64,000 nt of DNA from Phoronis australis. Taxonomy: Eukaryota > Phoronida > Phoronidae. Location of the stretch: contig NMRA01000168.1 of assembly GCA_002633005.1 (NCBI GenBank), positions 439,129 through 503,128 on the forward strand. Direction: 5' to 3'. The translations under genes and the position numbers were made by a program. Of the stretch, positions 1 to 11,945 are shown in pieces (positions within the stretch are counted from its first letter, which is position 1; each line of letters begins with the position of its first letter). The notes beneath the pieces are model-generated. The model saw only the letters and a program-made list of their open reading frames with translations. It was not told the DNA's origin and searched no databases.

Positions 1-155
1 AATCACTGATAATATCTTTGCACCAACACCACCGAACTCGACCAAGCTCAAACTACTTCCGTCTTGCCTCGTTATCAATCAAAGATGTCAGCGCCCATTG
101 ATAGTGTTACGTCGAATTTATAAAATTGTGCAAAACGAAGTAAATGCTTTGAAGA

Positions 156-3100
156 ATGGGAAGTAGGGAATTTGCAAACGAATTCTCAGAATACAGTGAA
201 GAAAGAATTTTGGATTCGAATGGACAGGTAAAGTATGGAATCGAATATTTTATTGTTATTTTCATTTGTGTTTTTAATTCCATATAATCTTCAGGTTATC
301 ATAATAATTGATATTGCTTCGCCTTGGGTGTTACATAATGAAAACTGCTGTACTTTATCACGTATTGTGTTATGTGTCAATATTGACCCAGTGCATGTGG
401 CGCTATCTGTATATCAACACTCTAACCGGAACAAGGAGTAAATACCTAATCTGCCATGCTGTGCTTTTTGAGTTGTGACACTGGTTATTGACTATTGTGC
501 CCATGGAAACCTTCCTGCCCTGGAAATCCTGGAATGGATGTCATGGTTAACTATAGTACTGTGGAGTGCTTACCTTGCCAAACAATGTGCTAAGTGCCTT
601 ATGTTGAGATAAATACACATGCAGCCTGTGCCATGCATGCGATTATCTTTTGATGAACAAAGATTCCAAGGCCAAGGGATACAAATCTTGGAAATTATGC
701 TGAATATCTTCCCATGCAAAATTTTCCAAGTGTTTTGCATTTTCAAAAAATCTTCAGATATTGGTGCTTGTTTTCCCCTGGTTTTTGTTAACAAAGACTG
801 AAAGAGCAAGGCATTGAGTTTGTGGTTGTTGTGACAACTTTGTATTTGACCACATTGTGTCTCTTTTCACTATCTTGTGGGAGATGAGTGAAGCACCGAT
901 ATGGCACAAGTATGCAAATAAGAAAGTCTGGTGTTGGTGGACATGACACACTGGCACTCAGTACATTCATACGTCACAGTCACATGTCCGTGGAGCTAAT
1001 AAACTTTGAATTATGACGTAGTCGCTTTTCTTCTTTTAAATTTCTTGTTTTTGGGATATTAAATTCCCATCTTTAAACTAACTCTCCTATTTAAGTACCA
1101 TGCATTCAGCAATTTTCCACACACTTGCTTTGTCTGTTTTGTGAAAAATGCAGAAATGGAATTTCACTTTGAACTTTGCTACGGGTGAGATGCTACCTTT
1201 TCAGTATGCCAACAAGTCCTTCCAACGCAAGCTTGTTGACAAGATTCAGCATCACACATCCCACTTAGTTCATTCACTACCTGACCTTGATGACAGAGAC
1301 TACTCGGTGTACACTGGCACAACAGGTTTGACTTTGATTCTTGTGGTGGTACCGTGTAGCAGATGCTTCACGTCTCCACGTAGAGTATCCTTATCCGGAC
1401 AGTCTCGAATTGGACTCCTGAAGCAGATTCTCCCACTTCAAAATCGAATTTCGAAGGTTTTGTTGTGTTCCAGTCAAAACCAAGCAAATCATTTGAAACC
1501 TACAGTGTTTCTCAATAAACCAGTGCCCGACATGTTTTACCTAATTTTGATTATAAATTAGTAGTATTAGCGAAGTTGATGCATGTCTTTCTTCCATAAC
1601 TAGGAAGATGCATCTAATCATTTTGAATTGACAAAAGTATTAACAGCAATGTCATAGATAGCATTTTAATGCCAATATATAATTTTACGTTCAAAAAATG
1701 TTTTGACCAGAAGAAAAAAAACTTCATTTTGTGTGCTTGCATTTTGGCTCCCGGTCATATCAGAAATTTGATAAATATAAAAAGAACCCGAAGTGCTATG
1801 TTTATGTATATGGTATGCTTGTGGCAATGGAGATAAAAACAATTACTACTTTTTCATTTCTTTTAATATTCACCAAAAAGTTGCAGAAGTGTCAAGATAA
1901 GGGTACTCGTCATATACATCACTTCTCAGCCTTAAAAAGTATTTCCAAGTAGGAGATTTCTGGTTCCAGATTTCTCTATCGTACAACTCTTGAATTTTTT
2001 CTGCGTGAAGACTTGTTCTCATTGTCATTATTTCATCATTATTGTTGTTGTCCTAATTGGTGTCACTGTTTATGTTTGTCATATGTGTTCTTCGGTTCTT
2101 TACTTAGATGTCTTATTTTGTTTTTGTCAAAACTAAGCTCTGACATTTATTTTCGTTACATTAAAGCGGCTAAAAACCCCTTCTGTTACAAAAGAGCTTT
2201 AGATTTATGTAGACCACTTTGAAATTGGTGTCAGTTTGTTCGTGTTGGGTGTGATATCAGGGTTTTGAAAGAATCAATAGCTCGATATTGCTTGAGAAAA
2301 AGCTCTTGACTACTGATTGAAAAAAGGTTTTTCATAGTCTCTGTGAAGGTATGGTATAAGTTGAATCAACTTACGTAGAGACTAGAATATTGCGAGTTCA
2401 TCCGTTTCGAACTGCTCTCTACAGTCCTTTGTCAATGACTGATGACTGTTGCTGGCTTGTCAGGGTGTGCCATTGCATAGTCTTGAGGAATTTCGAACTG
2501 TCATTTCTTCAGAAACTCAGAAATCACTTCTGATCTGAGAAAACATTAAGTTGGGACAAATTTTGGCAATTGGTCTGAACAAGTTTGCTTCTTGCCTATG
2601 GCACGAGGGCCACTTTGATATGATTTCTGAGAGTCGTAAAAGGGACTGACGTATATATGAATTTTGTCTCTCATTTCCTACAGGTATCTCTCTGCTTTTT
2701 GCCAAACTTGAAGGATGCCAAGCTGTGATGATGCCAGATATCGAATTTCTACCAATGGCCATATCGATGATCAAACGACCACTGCACCATCTGAAAGGCA
2801 GTAAGTCTACCTTCCTTTGTGGTGATGCTGGTCCACTAGCCCTGGGTGCTGTTTGGTATGCAAAAGTGGGTGAAAACAAAGATAAGGAGAAATGTATTAA
2901 AAGGTAAGTTATCGGGTTTCCATAATGAACATAACACCATTTTTCACAATATGTCAGAATGACATGTGAAGATTGGTTTTAAACTTGACAACTTATTCTT
3001 CATGTTTGCCATGACCAAGAAATGTTTGCTTTAATTTTTTCAGATTCATGACAGTGTGGTATATTGCAAATAGTTTATGAATTTCCAAAATATTGCTTAT

Positions 3101-6100
3101 TGATAGCTATGGAACAGAATTATTTTGGTGTTACTTATACGGATTGATATACCATTTATCCACTCTGAATTGGTGAGATTTTGCACTAGAAATGTCTTTC
3201 GTTCCTGAACAATCAGAGTTTTTTACACTTTATTACTGAGACCTGCACCGGTGCAAAATACAAACCACTTTTCATGAATTTGTCAAAATAGATTTTCTTA
3301 TCATCATCCCAACCATGGCTCGCGACCTCCAAAATTTAGTCTAGACCTGCCTCAAAAACTGACACTCATCGCATGAATTATGATGATGGTTTTCACAAAG
3401 CGTTTAGGGCCCAGGTATGTTTTTAATTTTTACATTATGAATACATGGAGTTGAAGTACCTCTTTAAAGTAATTGCGGTATAGCAATGGTCCAGTCTAGA
3501 AGATGTCATTAAGGACTTCTTTGCAGGCTACTCGCTATGGTGCCTGAAGTGTGTTCCAAAAAAGGCATTGCTGACGAGCACTTGACAGGAAGGGCGGGGT
3601 TTCTGTATGCATTGCTCTTTGTAAGGCATCACCTTGGAGACGATATTATGAAGCTGGACCCCATCAGAAAGGTATTTGTATGCTTCAATACAGAGCTGAT
3701 GACGATTTAGATAGTCTTTAATTAGTGAATATGTGACCCAACTTAGTGATTGAATTACCTCAGTTAAGTGTAATGAGTTTAGTGTCAGTTATGCAGTAAA
3801 ACCAACATTGGCACCTTATCAAAGATTAGTGGATACCTGTTGAAATAATCTCTGTAGTTATGCACTTGTAAAGTAGGATTAAGTTAACTTGATGAATGCT
3901 TGTTACTGTAGTGAAATAAGTACCAAAACATTTCTCAATTTTGGATATTGAAAAATTAAGCATTTTTATTTTCCAACTTCAATTTTGAAGCACATCATAA
4001 TATTTGATTCCCTACCTAAGAAGTAGAGATAAACTAAATTAGCCAGTATTTATGATAACAAGGTGATCACCTCTTTGTTGATTACTCTTTAGGTCTTCAT
4101 GGCAATTATAGAGTCTGGCCGGGCCATGTCTCATGCACAGAGATGGCAGTGCCCTCTATTGTACGAGTGGCATGACTCCAAGTATCTTGGGGCTGCACAT
4201 GGACTGGCTGGCATCTTCTACACACTCATGCAGGTAAGTATGTTTAGTATCTTAGTCTTTTAATTGCCGACCTTTTAGGGCATTTTGAAAAAAACGATCA
4301 TACTCTTCATTTTTGAAGGGTTTATTCCAAAAAACAAGGACCTATTTCAAAAATCTGAGAATGGTTCCCTCGAAAATGCCGTTATCAATATGTTGACAAA
4401 AGACCAATAAGATTGGAGGAACAGTATTTTTAAAGTCTCTGCTCAAAGTCTCATGAAAAAATAAAGACAAGTAAATAACAATAATAAATTTTGTTGGGAA
4501 ATTTATTCAGCTTTCAGCAAAAATATACTTTGTAAGTGTTCGAGCTAATAGAATTTAAGATATTTGCGCACAATGCAACCTGGTAAACGAGGTTCACAGT
4601 TAAATTAATCCCAATTCATGCTTGAAACCATTGGATATCATGGTTAAGTATAATATTGAGCGGTCGATTCACACATGCAAATACCTTCACAATTTTTGCA
4701 CATAGGTATGATAATATTAGAAAGCACAGGAGTTAAAATAACCATTTCAATACTGCTTACGGTGCTGCTGAAACTTAACTATACGTTACCTGAGGCAAGT
4801 GAGTATATGAGAGTAAGGTGCTAAGTCAAGTGTGGCCGTTTAAAAGTCAAAATTTTAAAATTTCAGGCGTGGGTGTTAAGTTAAATGTTGACATCAATCC
4901 GGACGAGTACGGTGCATTATTTTTAAGTCTTTTGTTATCTCTGCAGGCAGCATCAGTTGATCCATCGTTAAAACCCACCATTGTCGAGTATGTTGTACCA
5001 AGTATGGACTATCTGATGAGCCTCAAGTTCCTGTCGGGCAACTATCCGTCGTCAGTTGGCAGCAGTGGCGGAGACAAGCTAATTCACTGGTGTCATGGTG
5101 CTCCAGGCTGGATTTACATGTTTGTCCAGGCATATAAGGTGACTATGCTGAGATGTGCGTTGGAATTGATAGGCTTTTAAATGGAAAATATTCTGCAACA
5201 ATGGTTTTTGCATTGTTGGTAATGTTGATTCCTAGGTGAGGTAGACTGCAGGTGTATCAGAGAAATACTTTTTCGAAAGTTGTCATATTTGTCATACTAA
5301 CTGAAATTTGATGAAGTTGGTCAGTCTTATCTGCGTGCAGGACTTTAACAATTCTGGATAAAAGCAAAAGCTCAGAAGAAAGAAAGTATTTGGTATAAAT
5401 TTAGTGTGCAAGTCCTGGCTTCCTTTCTGTGAAAAAAGTTTTGTAAAACTTGTTAGGGTTGACACAAATGCTAACATAAAACAAGACAATATTAAGTGAC
5501 TGCAGTACATTGTTTGTTTTCAATTTTTGTGTTCAGTCCAGCTCAGTTAGCTCACAGGTTCGTAAGTAGTTAATGAAAATAATGTGCTGTGCAGCCAAAA
5601 ATAATCGAACACAATGAACTGTAATTCTACGTCATGACAACCGAGTGGAAGTGTAATTCACTGTCAAATTTGCGGGAATGATGTGTCACTGCTGGTCATG
5701 ACGGGAATTTTGTTCCATTGTTTTTGGTGTGTGCTGCATTTGCTTTACAGTTTGTACCATTCCCAATATCTGTTTGTTGTGGGAGCCTTGAGTGCTTTCT
5801 CGACAAGTGGCACACAGAACGTATTGTGTTTTCAGAGAATGATTGTTTAACCAGAACCAACGTATTTTAGGCTATATTCTATTTCATGTCCTCACTGAGT
5901 TACTGAATCAATTATCTTGTTCTATAGTTACTTGCTGACAGCAGATATCTGGAGGCAGCTCGTTCATGTGCTCATGTGATTTGGCGACGGGGCCTGTTAC
6001 GTAAAGGTTACGGCCTGTGTCATGGGGTGGCGGGGAATGGTTATGCCTTTCTACTCATGTACAGGTTAACATCAGAGGAGAAATACCTGTACAGAGCTGT

Positions 6101-7515
6101 TAAGGTGAGACAAAAGGGGACCAGGCGTGTGTTCTGCAGAACCAATAAAAAAACTCAAGATAATGCAAGTCTTCGCCAGATATTCTGTGCATTGCGAGCA
6201 AAGCACGTGATCCTGCTATCTTTTCACACGATTGTCTTAGGTCTGTGTCCCACAGTACTGAACCCTGTGGCCTATGGTCAATATCTGATATATTTTATCA
6301 TCCCAACATATTACAGCTATTTTGTCACCCACTTCAAACTTTGATTTATAGATAAGCATCAAGCAGCTGACATGAACTTAGTAACTGTATCTGCCCTTAT
6401 TGATGTGCAGTGAAAGCATCTGCTTTTAAATATATATTTTCTTTACATTTCACTGTTAATCCAGTGCAGGAGGTGCAGGAGTTTTTCACACTTGCTCCTT
6501 TGTATTATGGAGAAATGGAAAAGAGACTCCTGTGTCTTCTCATTGTCAGATTACCTGTGATCATGACTCTGGTTCTGCATGCCTCTGGTCTACCTTCATC
6601 CGTTTTTTGATGTCAAAAGCTTAACATTTGTATTATACTGCTATGAAATGGATCTCAACCTGTAAGCTTACTCAATTAAAATGATTTCTGTCCGTGAAAA
6701 GACCTTGGTAAGTTCATAGGTTGTTATCAGTTATGTCGAAAACTGTCAGCCCAACTGGTAAAGACTAGTTCTGTGCTGGAACACTAATGTTGAAGTGCTG
6801 AAGGGCTTTTGTGATATGGCTAGACAAGATAATGATAATAATTCTTTATTAATCGAAGTTTTGTTATTTTGATCTGAAGATATTCGTCAAAATTTTGAAA
6901 TGATTGTATCCATGCTTTGTGTTGCTTTTGCTCTGACCAGCTGTGAATATTTCAGTTTGCCGAGTGGTGCTTTGACTATGGAAAACATGGTTGTCGGACT
7001 CCAGACAGACCTATGTCGCTGTATGAAGGTGGGTATGCAATAAATAACCTGCATTTGATGATTATAGTCACTGTTGAATACAGTAATAGTCATTGGCGTG
7101 TTCCAAGTCCTCGGTAAGATGCTAAGGTTTTTTATTGGTGCAAAATTATTCATAAAAGTGCTTTTTCAAAGATCGCCAGTAAGTGTTAAAAGACGTGTTG
7201 TATTTGTGTTTAATAAAATCTGCCTGGGCCAAGATTCTGTAACTGTGTCAACACAACTTATTCAAACTACCCTGGAAGTGGAGATAGGTACGTTGACAGA
7301 TCTGGAACCTGAGTCACAATGTTGTGAAGCTGCTTCTCAGGAAAAGGCATGTACTGTCATCTTTTTTGAGATCATTTTGCTCACTTGTTCTTGTAGATTT
7401 AGCATACACCATATACTTCTTTTCACTTGTTCTTGTAGGTTTAGCAGGCACCATTTACTTCTGGGTGGACCTACTGGAACCAACGAAAGCAAAGTTTCCA
7501 GGTTTTGAGCTCTAA
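156..7515 (+). CDS. LANCL: LanC-like protein (LANCL1/2 type), complete, nine exons
   Basis: Exons read directly: 156-227, 1154-1325, 2684-2903, 3527-3671, 4093-4233, 4947-5138, 5928-6104, 6956-7028, 7439-7515 (TAA). All junctions are GT-AG and phases agree, giving about 422 aa; human LANCL1 is 399 aa. The protein starts MGSREFANEFSEYSEE and ends AKFPGFEL, as in LANCL1/2. Conserved blocks are FLCGDAGPLALGAV (from residue ~125), GAAHGLAGIFYTLMQ, HWCHGAPG and GYGLCHGVAGN. The expected zinc ligands fall at Cys299, Cys345 and His346. The 46-residue spacing between the two Cys equals that of human LANCL1 (276 and 322). Known for the family: cytosolic alpha/alpha-barrel zinc enzymes that bind glutathione and add it to dehydroamino acids in damaged proteins. 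The FLCGDAGP form favours LANCL1/2 over LANCL3. Exon 9 has a duplicated acceptor (see findings). The ATG at 156 is the first codon of exon 1 in a frame matching the family N-terminus. Very sure of the family, fairly sure of each boundary; the acceptor of exon 2 has the weakest support. Confidence 0.95.
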
Positions 7516-8140
7516 TAATACTGCATATGGCTGCCGCATCAAGGATCTGAACAGTATGATAAGGGTTGATTGCCTAAAGCTAGCAAATGGCATGTTAAGC
7601 ACGGTGGCTCATTGTTGCTCGAAAATGTCAAATTACATGTTTGACATGTGGAGGTACTGTGGTAAACCACTCCTCATTTGAGAAATCAATGTCTCTTAGC
7701 CCGACTTTCCTTGTATTCTTTTTTCTTTCATAGGCATTTCTTCACAAAGCAAATCCCCTTTTTGCATTAACGGGGCACTAAATTGTTTCTATAGTGCGTC
7801 TTGTACTGCAGAATTTGATATGCGTCCCATTTTTCACTGTCGAGTGTTTGGTACTCTCATGCAGCTCCCTAGTGTGTTGATTATTTTTAGGATACAGAAA
7901 TGTTGTGGTGCATCTGCTTCACAGTATTATTTTCGCGTAACAATTTCGAGTCATTTCACCATGCCACTTGTTGGCCACATCGCGTGAGCTAATGAATATA
8001 AGTCTGAAAAGATTTCTGCCCAAACCGGATTCTAACATGGGACCTTCTGCTAACCGTGTTTGTGATCCATGCCGCTTAGGATTTACATATTTTATCTGGA
8101 AATTGGGCATCTGTTGCAGTTACTGCAATACCACTTAGAA
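7516..8140. other. LANCL 3' flank, no gene seen
   Basis: This is AT-rich DNA downstream of the LANCL stop. No canonical AATAAA close to the stop was recognised, so the 3' end of the transcript is not placed. No convincing open frame or structured repeat was seen. Confidence 0.4.
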
Positions 8141-8592
8141 TCATAATATTAACTTCCTGGCTTTCCTCAACAAACATTTTTTGAAAGTGGGTTTACTGAT
8201 CATACAAACTGATGATGCCTTTTGCTGATCTACCCTGCAACATGCCAATTTACTTCTCAAACCGAGCTTAATAGCTTTTACAGCTGAGGCCCAAGACGTT
8301 TCTTGAACCCATCTCTCCCACCGTGGCTGTATTTCCTCAGCAAGGGTATCATCCCAGCTCATGTTGAGGGTTCAGTGGATGCCCAAACAGGTATTATACC
8401 ATCATTCAGGATTTCAAGATGAGATTGCAGTAGAAATTTCTTGTAATAATCCAGGAAATTTACCTTAAACGGCACAAGTTTTCGGAGACCTTTGTTGACT
8501 GCTTCCTTCCTCAATGTGACCCTGTGAAGTAGTGGGGTCAAGACGACGTCATAAAGGCGGGAAAGTTCAAATGCGTCATCGTCTGTGTTCAT
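8141..8592 (-). pseudogene. Decayed BEL/Pao-type retrotransposon polyprotein fragment
   Basis: On the minus strand one frame gives SWDDTLAEEIQPRWERWVQE. This resembles the WDDPIPEELxxRWxxW segment after the reverse transcriptase of BEL/Pao LTR retrotransposons (family knowledge). An upstream frame (8359-8592) ends with a stop just before this segment, and the frame must shift to continue, so the copy is broken. No LTRs were recognised around it. Assignment rests on one short motif. Confidence 0.4.
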
Positions 8593-8749
8593 GACCTTGG
8601 GCTCTTTTCTAATGCAGATGAGTTTCCCAATTCTCCTTTTTCTAGTGGCGCTTTCACTATCAAATGTTTTTGCATTTTCTCAGTCTGTCACTCTCCACCA
8701 CTTGCTACAGGGCTTCTTCTGACAGTAGATTTGGAGGCATCTGATTTTT

Positions 8750-10080
8750 ATGCGCCCACATATTTATATGTGGACGCATTATGCCGTCATCTCTGTCCGT
8801 CCGTCCGTCCGTCCGGGCGGCGTCCGTCCGGCGTCCGCTGCTCTATCTCCAAAACCCTTTGACATACGTTCATGAAATTTGGCACATATGTTCCATTCAT
8901 GAATGGGACGGCATGTGCGAACTTTCGGACGGATCCGACTACCGGTGTGCCCCCTAGTGGCAATTTTAGTTTTTTACGCTTACCTTTGTATCTTCAAAAG
9001 TCCTGAACGGATTTTCATGAAATTTGGTATGTAGGCACCTAGTAGNCAATAACTAGAATCACACATGAAAATCGAGCTAATTTTTAGGGTCAAGTGACCC
9101 CCAAAATATGGCAATTTAGGCACAAAATTGAAACCTATAGGATAGTCAAACATGGATCTTGAAATTAGAGATACTGGGCTTTCAGACGAGACATGTTAGT
9201 ATAGTCATAATTCTAATTATTTTGTATTGGGGTGGACCTTTTCACAGAATTGCCCATTTGTACCAGAAAATCTGAATAAAGATTCCCCTAACATGTGACC
9301 ATATCATCTAAAATCAGTTATTGTTTCACGACAGCTTTCAGTCAGAGAACGCTGAATTAGCATGCACTCGCACGGCCTTGGTGCCCGGTCGATAACCTTT
9401 ATTGCATCTAAAGCCAGTAATGCAGTTGTTTATTCATTGCTGGCATCTCAAAACATTCGCACTCACGAATACCCCAAAGGCATTACAAATTGTGTCTAAT
9501 GAGACTTTGTTTCAGTTTTATATAAGCACTGGTTAGGGTGAGAATAATTCATTTTGAAACAGAACGCAGAATAATAAATGTCGACATGGCAACTCGCAAT
9601 CCTGCCTTAGACGAGAGCTCATCCAGTGAAGACTTCACAGGTGGATCGTTAGGTTTCACAGGCTATCAGTTCGAACCGATTAAGAAATACTAAAGAGAGG
9701 CACCGTGGACATGCACATGCAACATAACGTATGGACTGTTCCTGAGTAAGTTACCATTTGACAGAAAAATCACTCTTCACGAAATGCCGGCCACATACAC
9801 GGAGATTTTTTCACAGCCTGCGAGCCACTTCCTAAGCATTTCGGGCTCTCCAGGAAGTCTAAATAGGGATTGATTACTTAGTATGTCCCATTAGTGTCGG
9901 ATTATCCAACTGAAAAGTCAACAGTAAAGCAAAATTTTAACACAAGTTACACAAGAGCAACGCAGAGCGTTGAAATGTGCCCACATAGAAATTCGTCACA
10001 GAACATCAAAGAAACAAAGGAAAACAGAAAAAAATGAAATTGCCACTAGGAGGCACCGTGGTCATTGGATCCACCTGCAA
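8750..10080. repeat. Composite dispersed repeat, GTCCGTCC-rich, with inverted end segments
   Basis: It begins with a palindrome (CCACATATTTATATGTGG) and a (GTCC)n tract at about 8791-8832. Two similar blocks follow, each reading roughly CATGAAATTTGG(C/T)A. A segment near 8930-8965 (GGATCCGACTACC...CCCCCTAGTGGC) recurs inverted near 10040-10075 (GCCACTAGGAGGC...GGATCC). Between them, 9337-9850 is an inverted diverged copy of the 23.45-24.02 kb transposon interior. One N lies at 9046. No transposase frame is intact. Probably a non-autonomous DNA element with a second repeat inserted. Confidence 0.55.
9337..9850. pseudogene. Degenerate inverted copy of the THAP/YQFEP-bearing repeat at 23.45-24.02 kb
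   Basis: Plus strand from 9585 reads MATRNPALDESSSSEDFTGG, continuing to GYQFEPIKKY then a stop. The minus strand reads EPEMLRKWLAG, matching the THAP frame of the 23 kb copy. Both frames are interrupted. The match to the reverse complement of 23450-24015 is clear by eye but diverged, so this is an old copy. It lies inside the larger repeat at 8.75-10.08 kb. Confidence 0.6.
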
Positions 10081-10505
10081 GTCGTCATTGTCGGTTGTTA
10101 GCTTCATATAAATACACTTACAAAATTTAATAAAGATACTGCAGTGGGTTTACAGGGCTCAACATTAACTTTTTAACACTTCGGGCAAGTAGTTGAAATT
10201 TTTACTTTCCCGAACAACGAATTCACTTGCCCCATTAGTACAATCCCAAATAGCACCGTGCATGTGCACACCTAGGAAATGTGTTACCGTAGGGCTGCCT
10301 GTGCTGAGCCTCCTCTTGTGTTGTGCACGCTATATACATGAGTTGCTATTTTTTAACGATTCATCTTACAGAACATTTATTTATAAGGTGTGTCAAAACA
10401 CTAGAGAGACAAATTAGAAGAGTAACTATGGTATCTGAACCATTGTCACACGTTCACAGGCGCCGAAGTGAGCTAGGGCATGAACTCTAGACACTTCTGT
10501 GTATT

Positions 10506-10734
10506 CAGTGGCAGATCTACGATTTCAGTAAGGGGGGGGTTAGGATTCGAGAGAATCCGAGGCGCATAGCGCCGAGGAGAAGGAAGGTCGCGAGAGGGTT
10601 TCCCTCCTCCCGTGTAAGATTTTTTGGGATTTTTAGTAGCTAATTTCGTTTTTCTGGCGATTTTTTTTCCAGTTTTTATTTTTGATCCTGTCCCGAGGGG
10701 GGGGGTTTAAACCCCCCCTGTAGATCCGCCTCTG
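10506..10734. mobile_element. hAT-like MITE, TIR CAGTGGC(A/G)GATC (copy 1)
   Basis: Ends read CAGTGGCAGATCTAC and GTAGATCCGCCTCTG, an inverted pair. The interior has poly-G and poly-C runs just inside the termini and no coding capacity. The same ends recur at 27.15, 58.02 and 58.55 kb, and related interiors at 11.68 and 29.35 kb, so this is a multicopy family. The CAGTGGCGGAT terminus resembles hAT-type elements; an exact 8-bp target duplication was not found, so the superfamily is tentative. Confidence 0.65.
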
Positions 10735-11682
10735 CAATCAGAAAGATAGTAGCGTTCCTTCGTACAGTAACAAAAGGTGTTAGGCATTGAGTGATCTAAT
10801 CAAGACTGTAAAAAATGCAAGTAACAAAACATAATTTGCAGTCGTTTACATGTACACTTTTCTCATCCGTTTTCTTATCTAACTCTACGTCGAATATCTG
10901 TTCCACATGTTGTTGAAAATCTTCAGGCTTGTTCAAGTATACTCGGAACCTAGTCAATTGACGGTGCGGACACTCCTCCCGAAAGCTCTATAGTCACCCT
11001 GAAATGTTTTGATTAGCAGCGCCAATATCATGACAGATGACAAGGGCTGCGTTGTCAAGTGGGGCTACCTCGGACGAAATATGTTGCAAGTGAGAAAAGT
11101 ACTGCGCCACCTCGGGTGTGAGGATTCCTTTCCGGGCAATCGTTACCTGGAAACATGATGGCAACGTTCTTCATGTGCTCTGGTTTATCGAAGCGCTCGC
11201 TCAGTCATTGCCAGATTTCCTGCAGTGCAGATGCCGGGTTAAACCTGCACAGAACTTTACGAAGTTATTTGTGGAGAAGATCCAGTTCTTCCGTGGCCGT
11301 TGCCGCGAGGTGGTCTGCCACATTTTGCACGAGTGGTACTGTTCAGGTTTATCACTGAATCGTACCAATCGTACCAGCATCAATTTTTTCTTAAGCAGCA
11401 ATTGTACTTACTCCATTTTGGAAAGTACACTGGAGTTTTGTCATATGACAGACTCAGAGGCAGATGCTACTGGGACATAAACAAATTGGTGTTAACATTG
11501 GGAGAGACTTCAGCCAAGTAGCTTGAAACCTTACCGAATGACTGAATCTCTGACATCCCCCCGTCCAATGCCCTGGCTACTGCCTCATATGTTTCCAGTG
11601 CGTTGGCTTCAGTCTCTCGACACCGTTGCCTGTTTGTTCATTTTAAGTACCTTGATTTTAGACTCTATCTAGGTTCGTTGGC
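10735..11682. other. Intergenic; possible LTR-retroelement gag remnant near 10.98-11.40 kb
   Basis: No gene is supported. Several overlapping frames of 60-120 codons occur at 11.1-11.5 kb on both strands. One minus-strand frame reads FNPASALQEIWQ and later LSERFDKPEHM with stops between. That is faintly like a retroelement gag but too broken to assign. Confidence 0.25.
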
Positions 11683-11945
11683 ATTTGCGGATTTAGGGTC
11701 CCCCTTAAATTCTCCCAGATTCCATTTGGCCGTTCGGAGTGCGAATTGCTGACTATCATATGCGCGCACCCAGGAGGGTTCGGGAATGAATGCACAATGC
11801 ACAGGCCTTGAACAAACCCCCTTTTTTAGTAATAAGGTCCACAAACCAAAAATTCGAGACCACCTGCATCCCTACATTTTAGACTGGGCGCGCGCATGAG
11901 GCGAAATTCTGGTTATACCTGTGCCCTGGCCCCCTTAACTCTGTG
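11683..11945. mobile_element. hAT-like MITE family, diverged copy 2
   Basis: Starts TTGCGGATTTAGGG and shares TCTCCCAGATTC(C/T)ATTTGGC and the CCTGGCCCCCTTAACT end with the copy at 58551-58708. It carries extra internal sequence. The terminal inverted repeats are eroded. Confidence 0.45.

Noticed and set aside
11118-11480. 120-codon plus frame as a gene
   Set aside because: Overlaps several alternative frames on both strands with no motif; the area looks more like a decayed retroelement.
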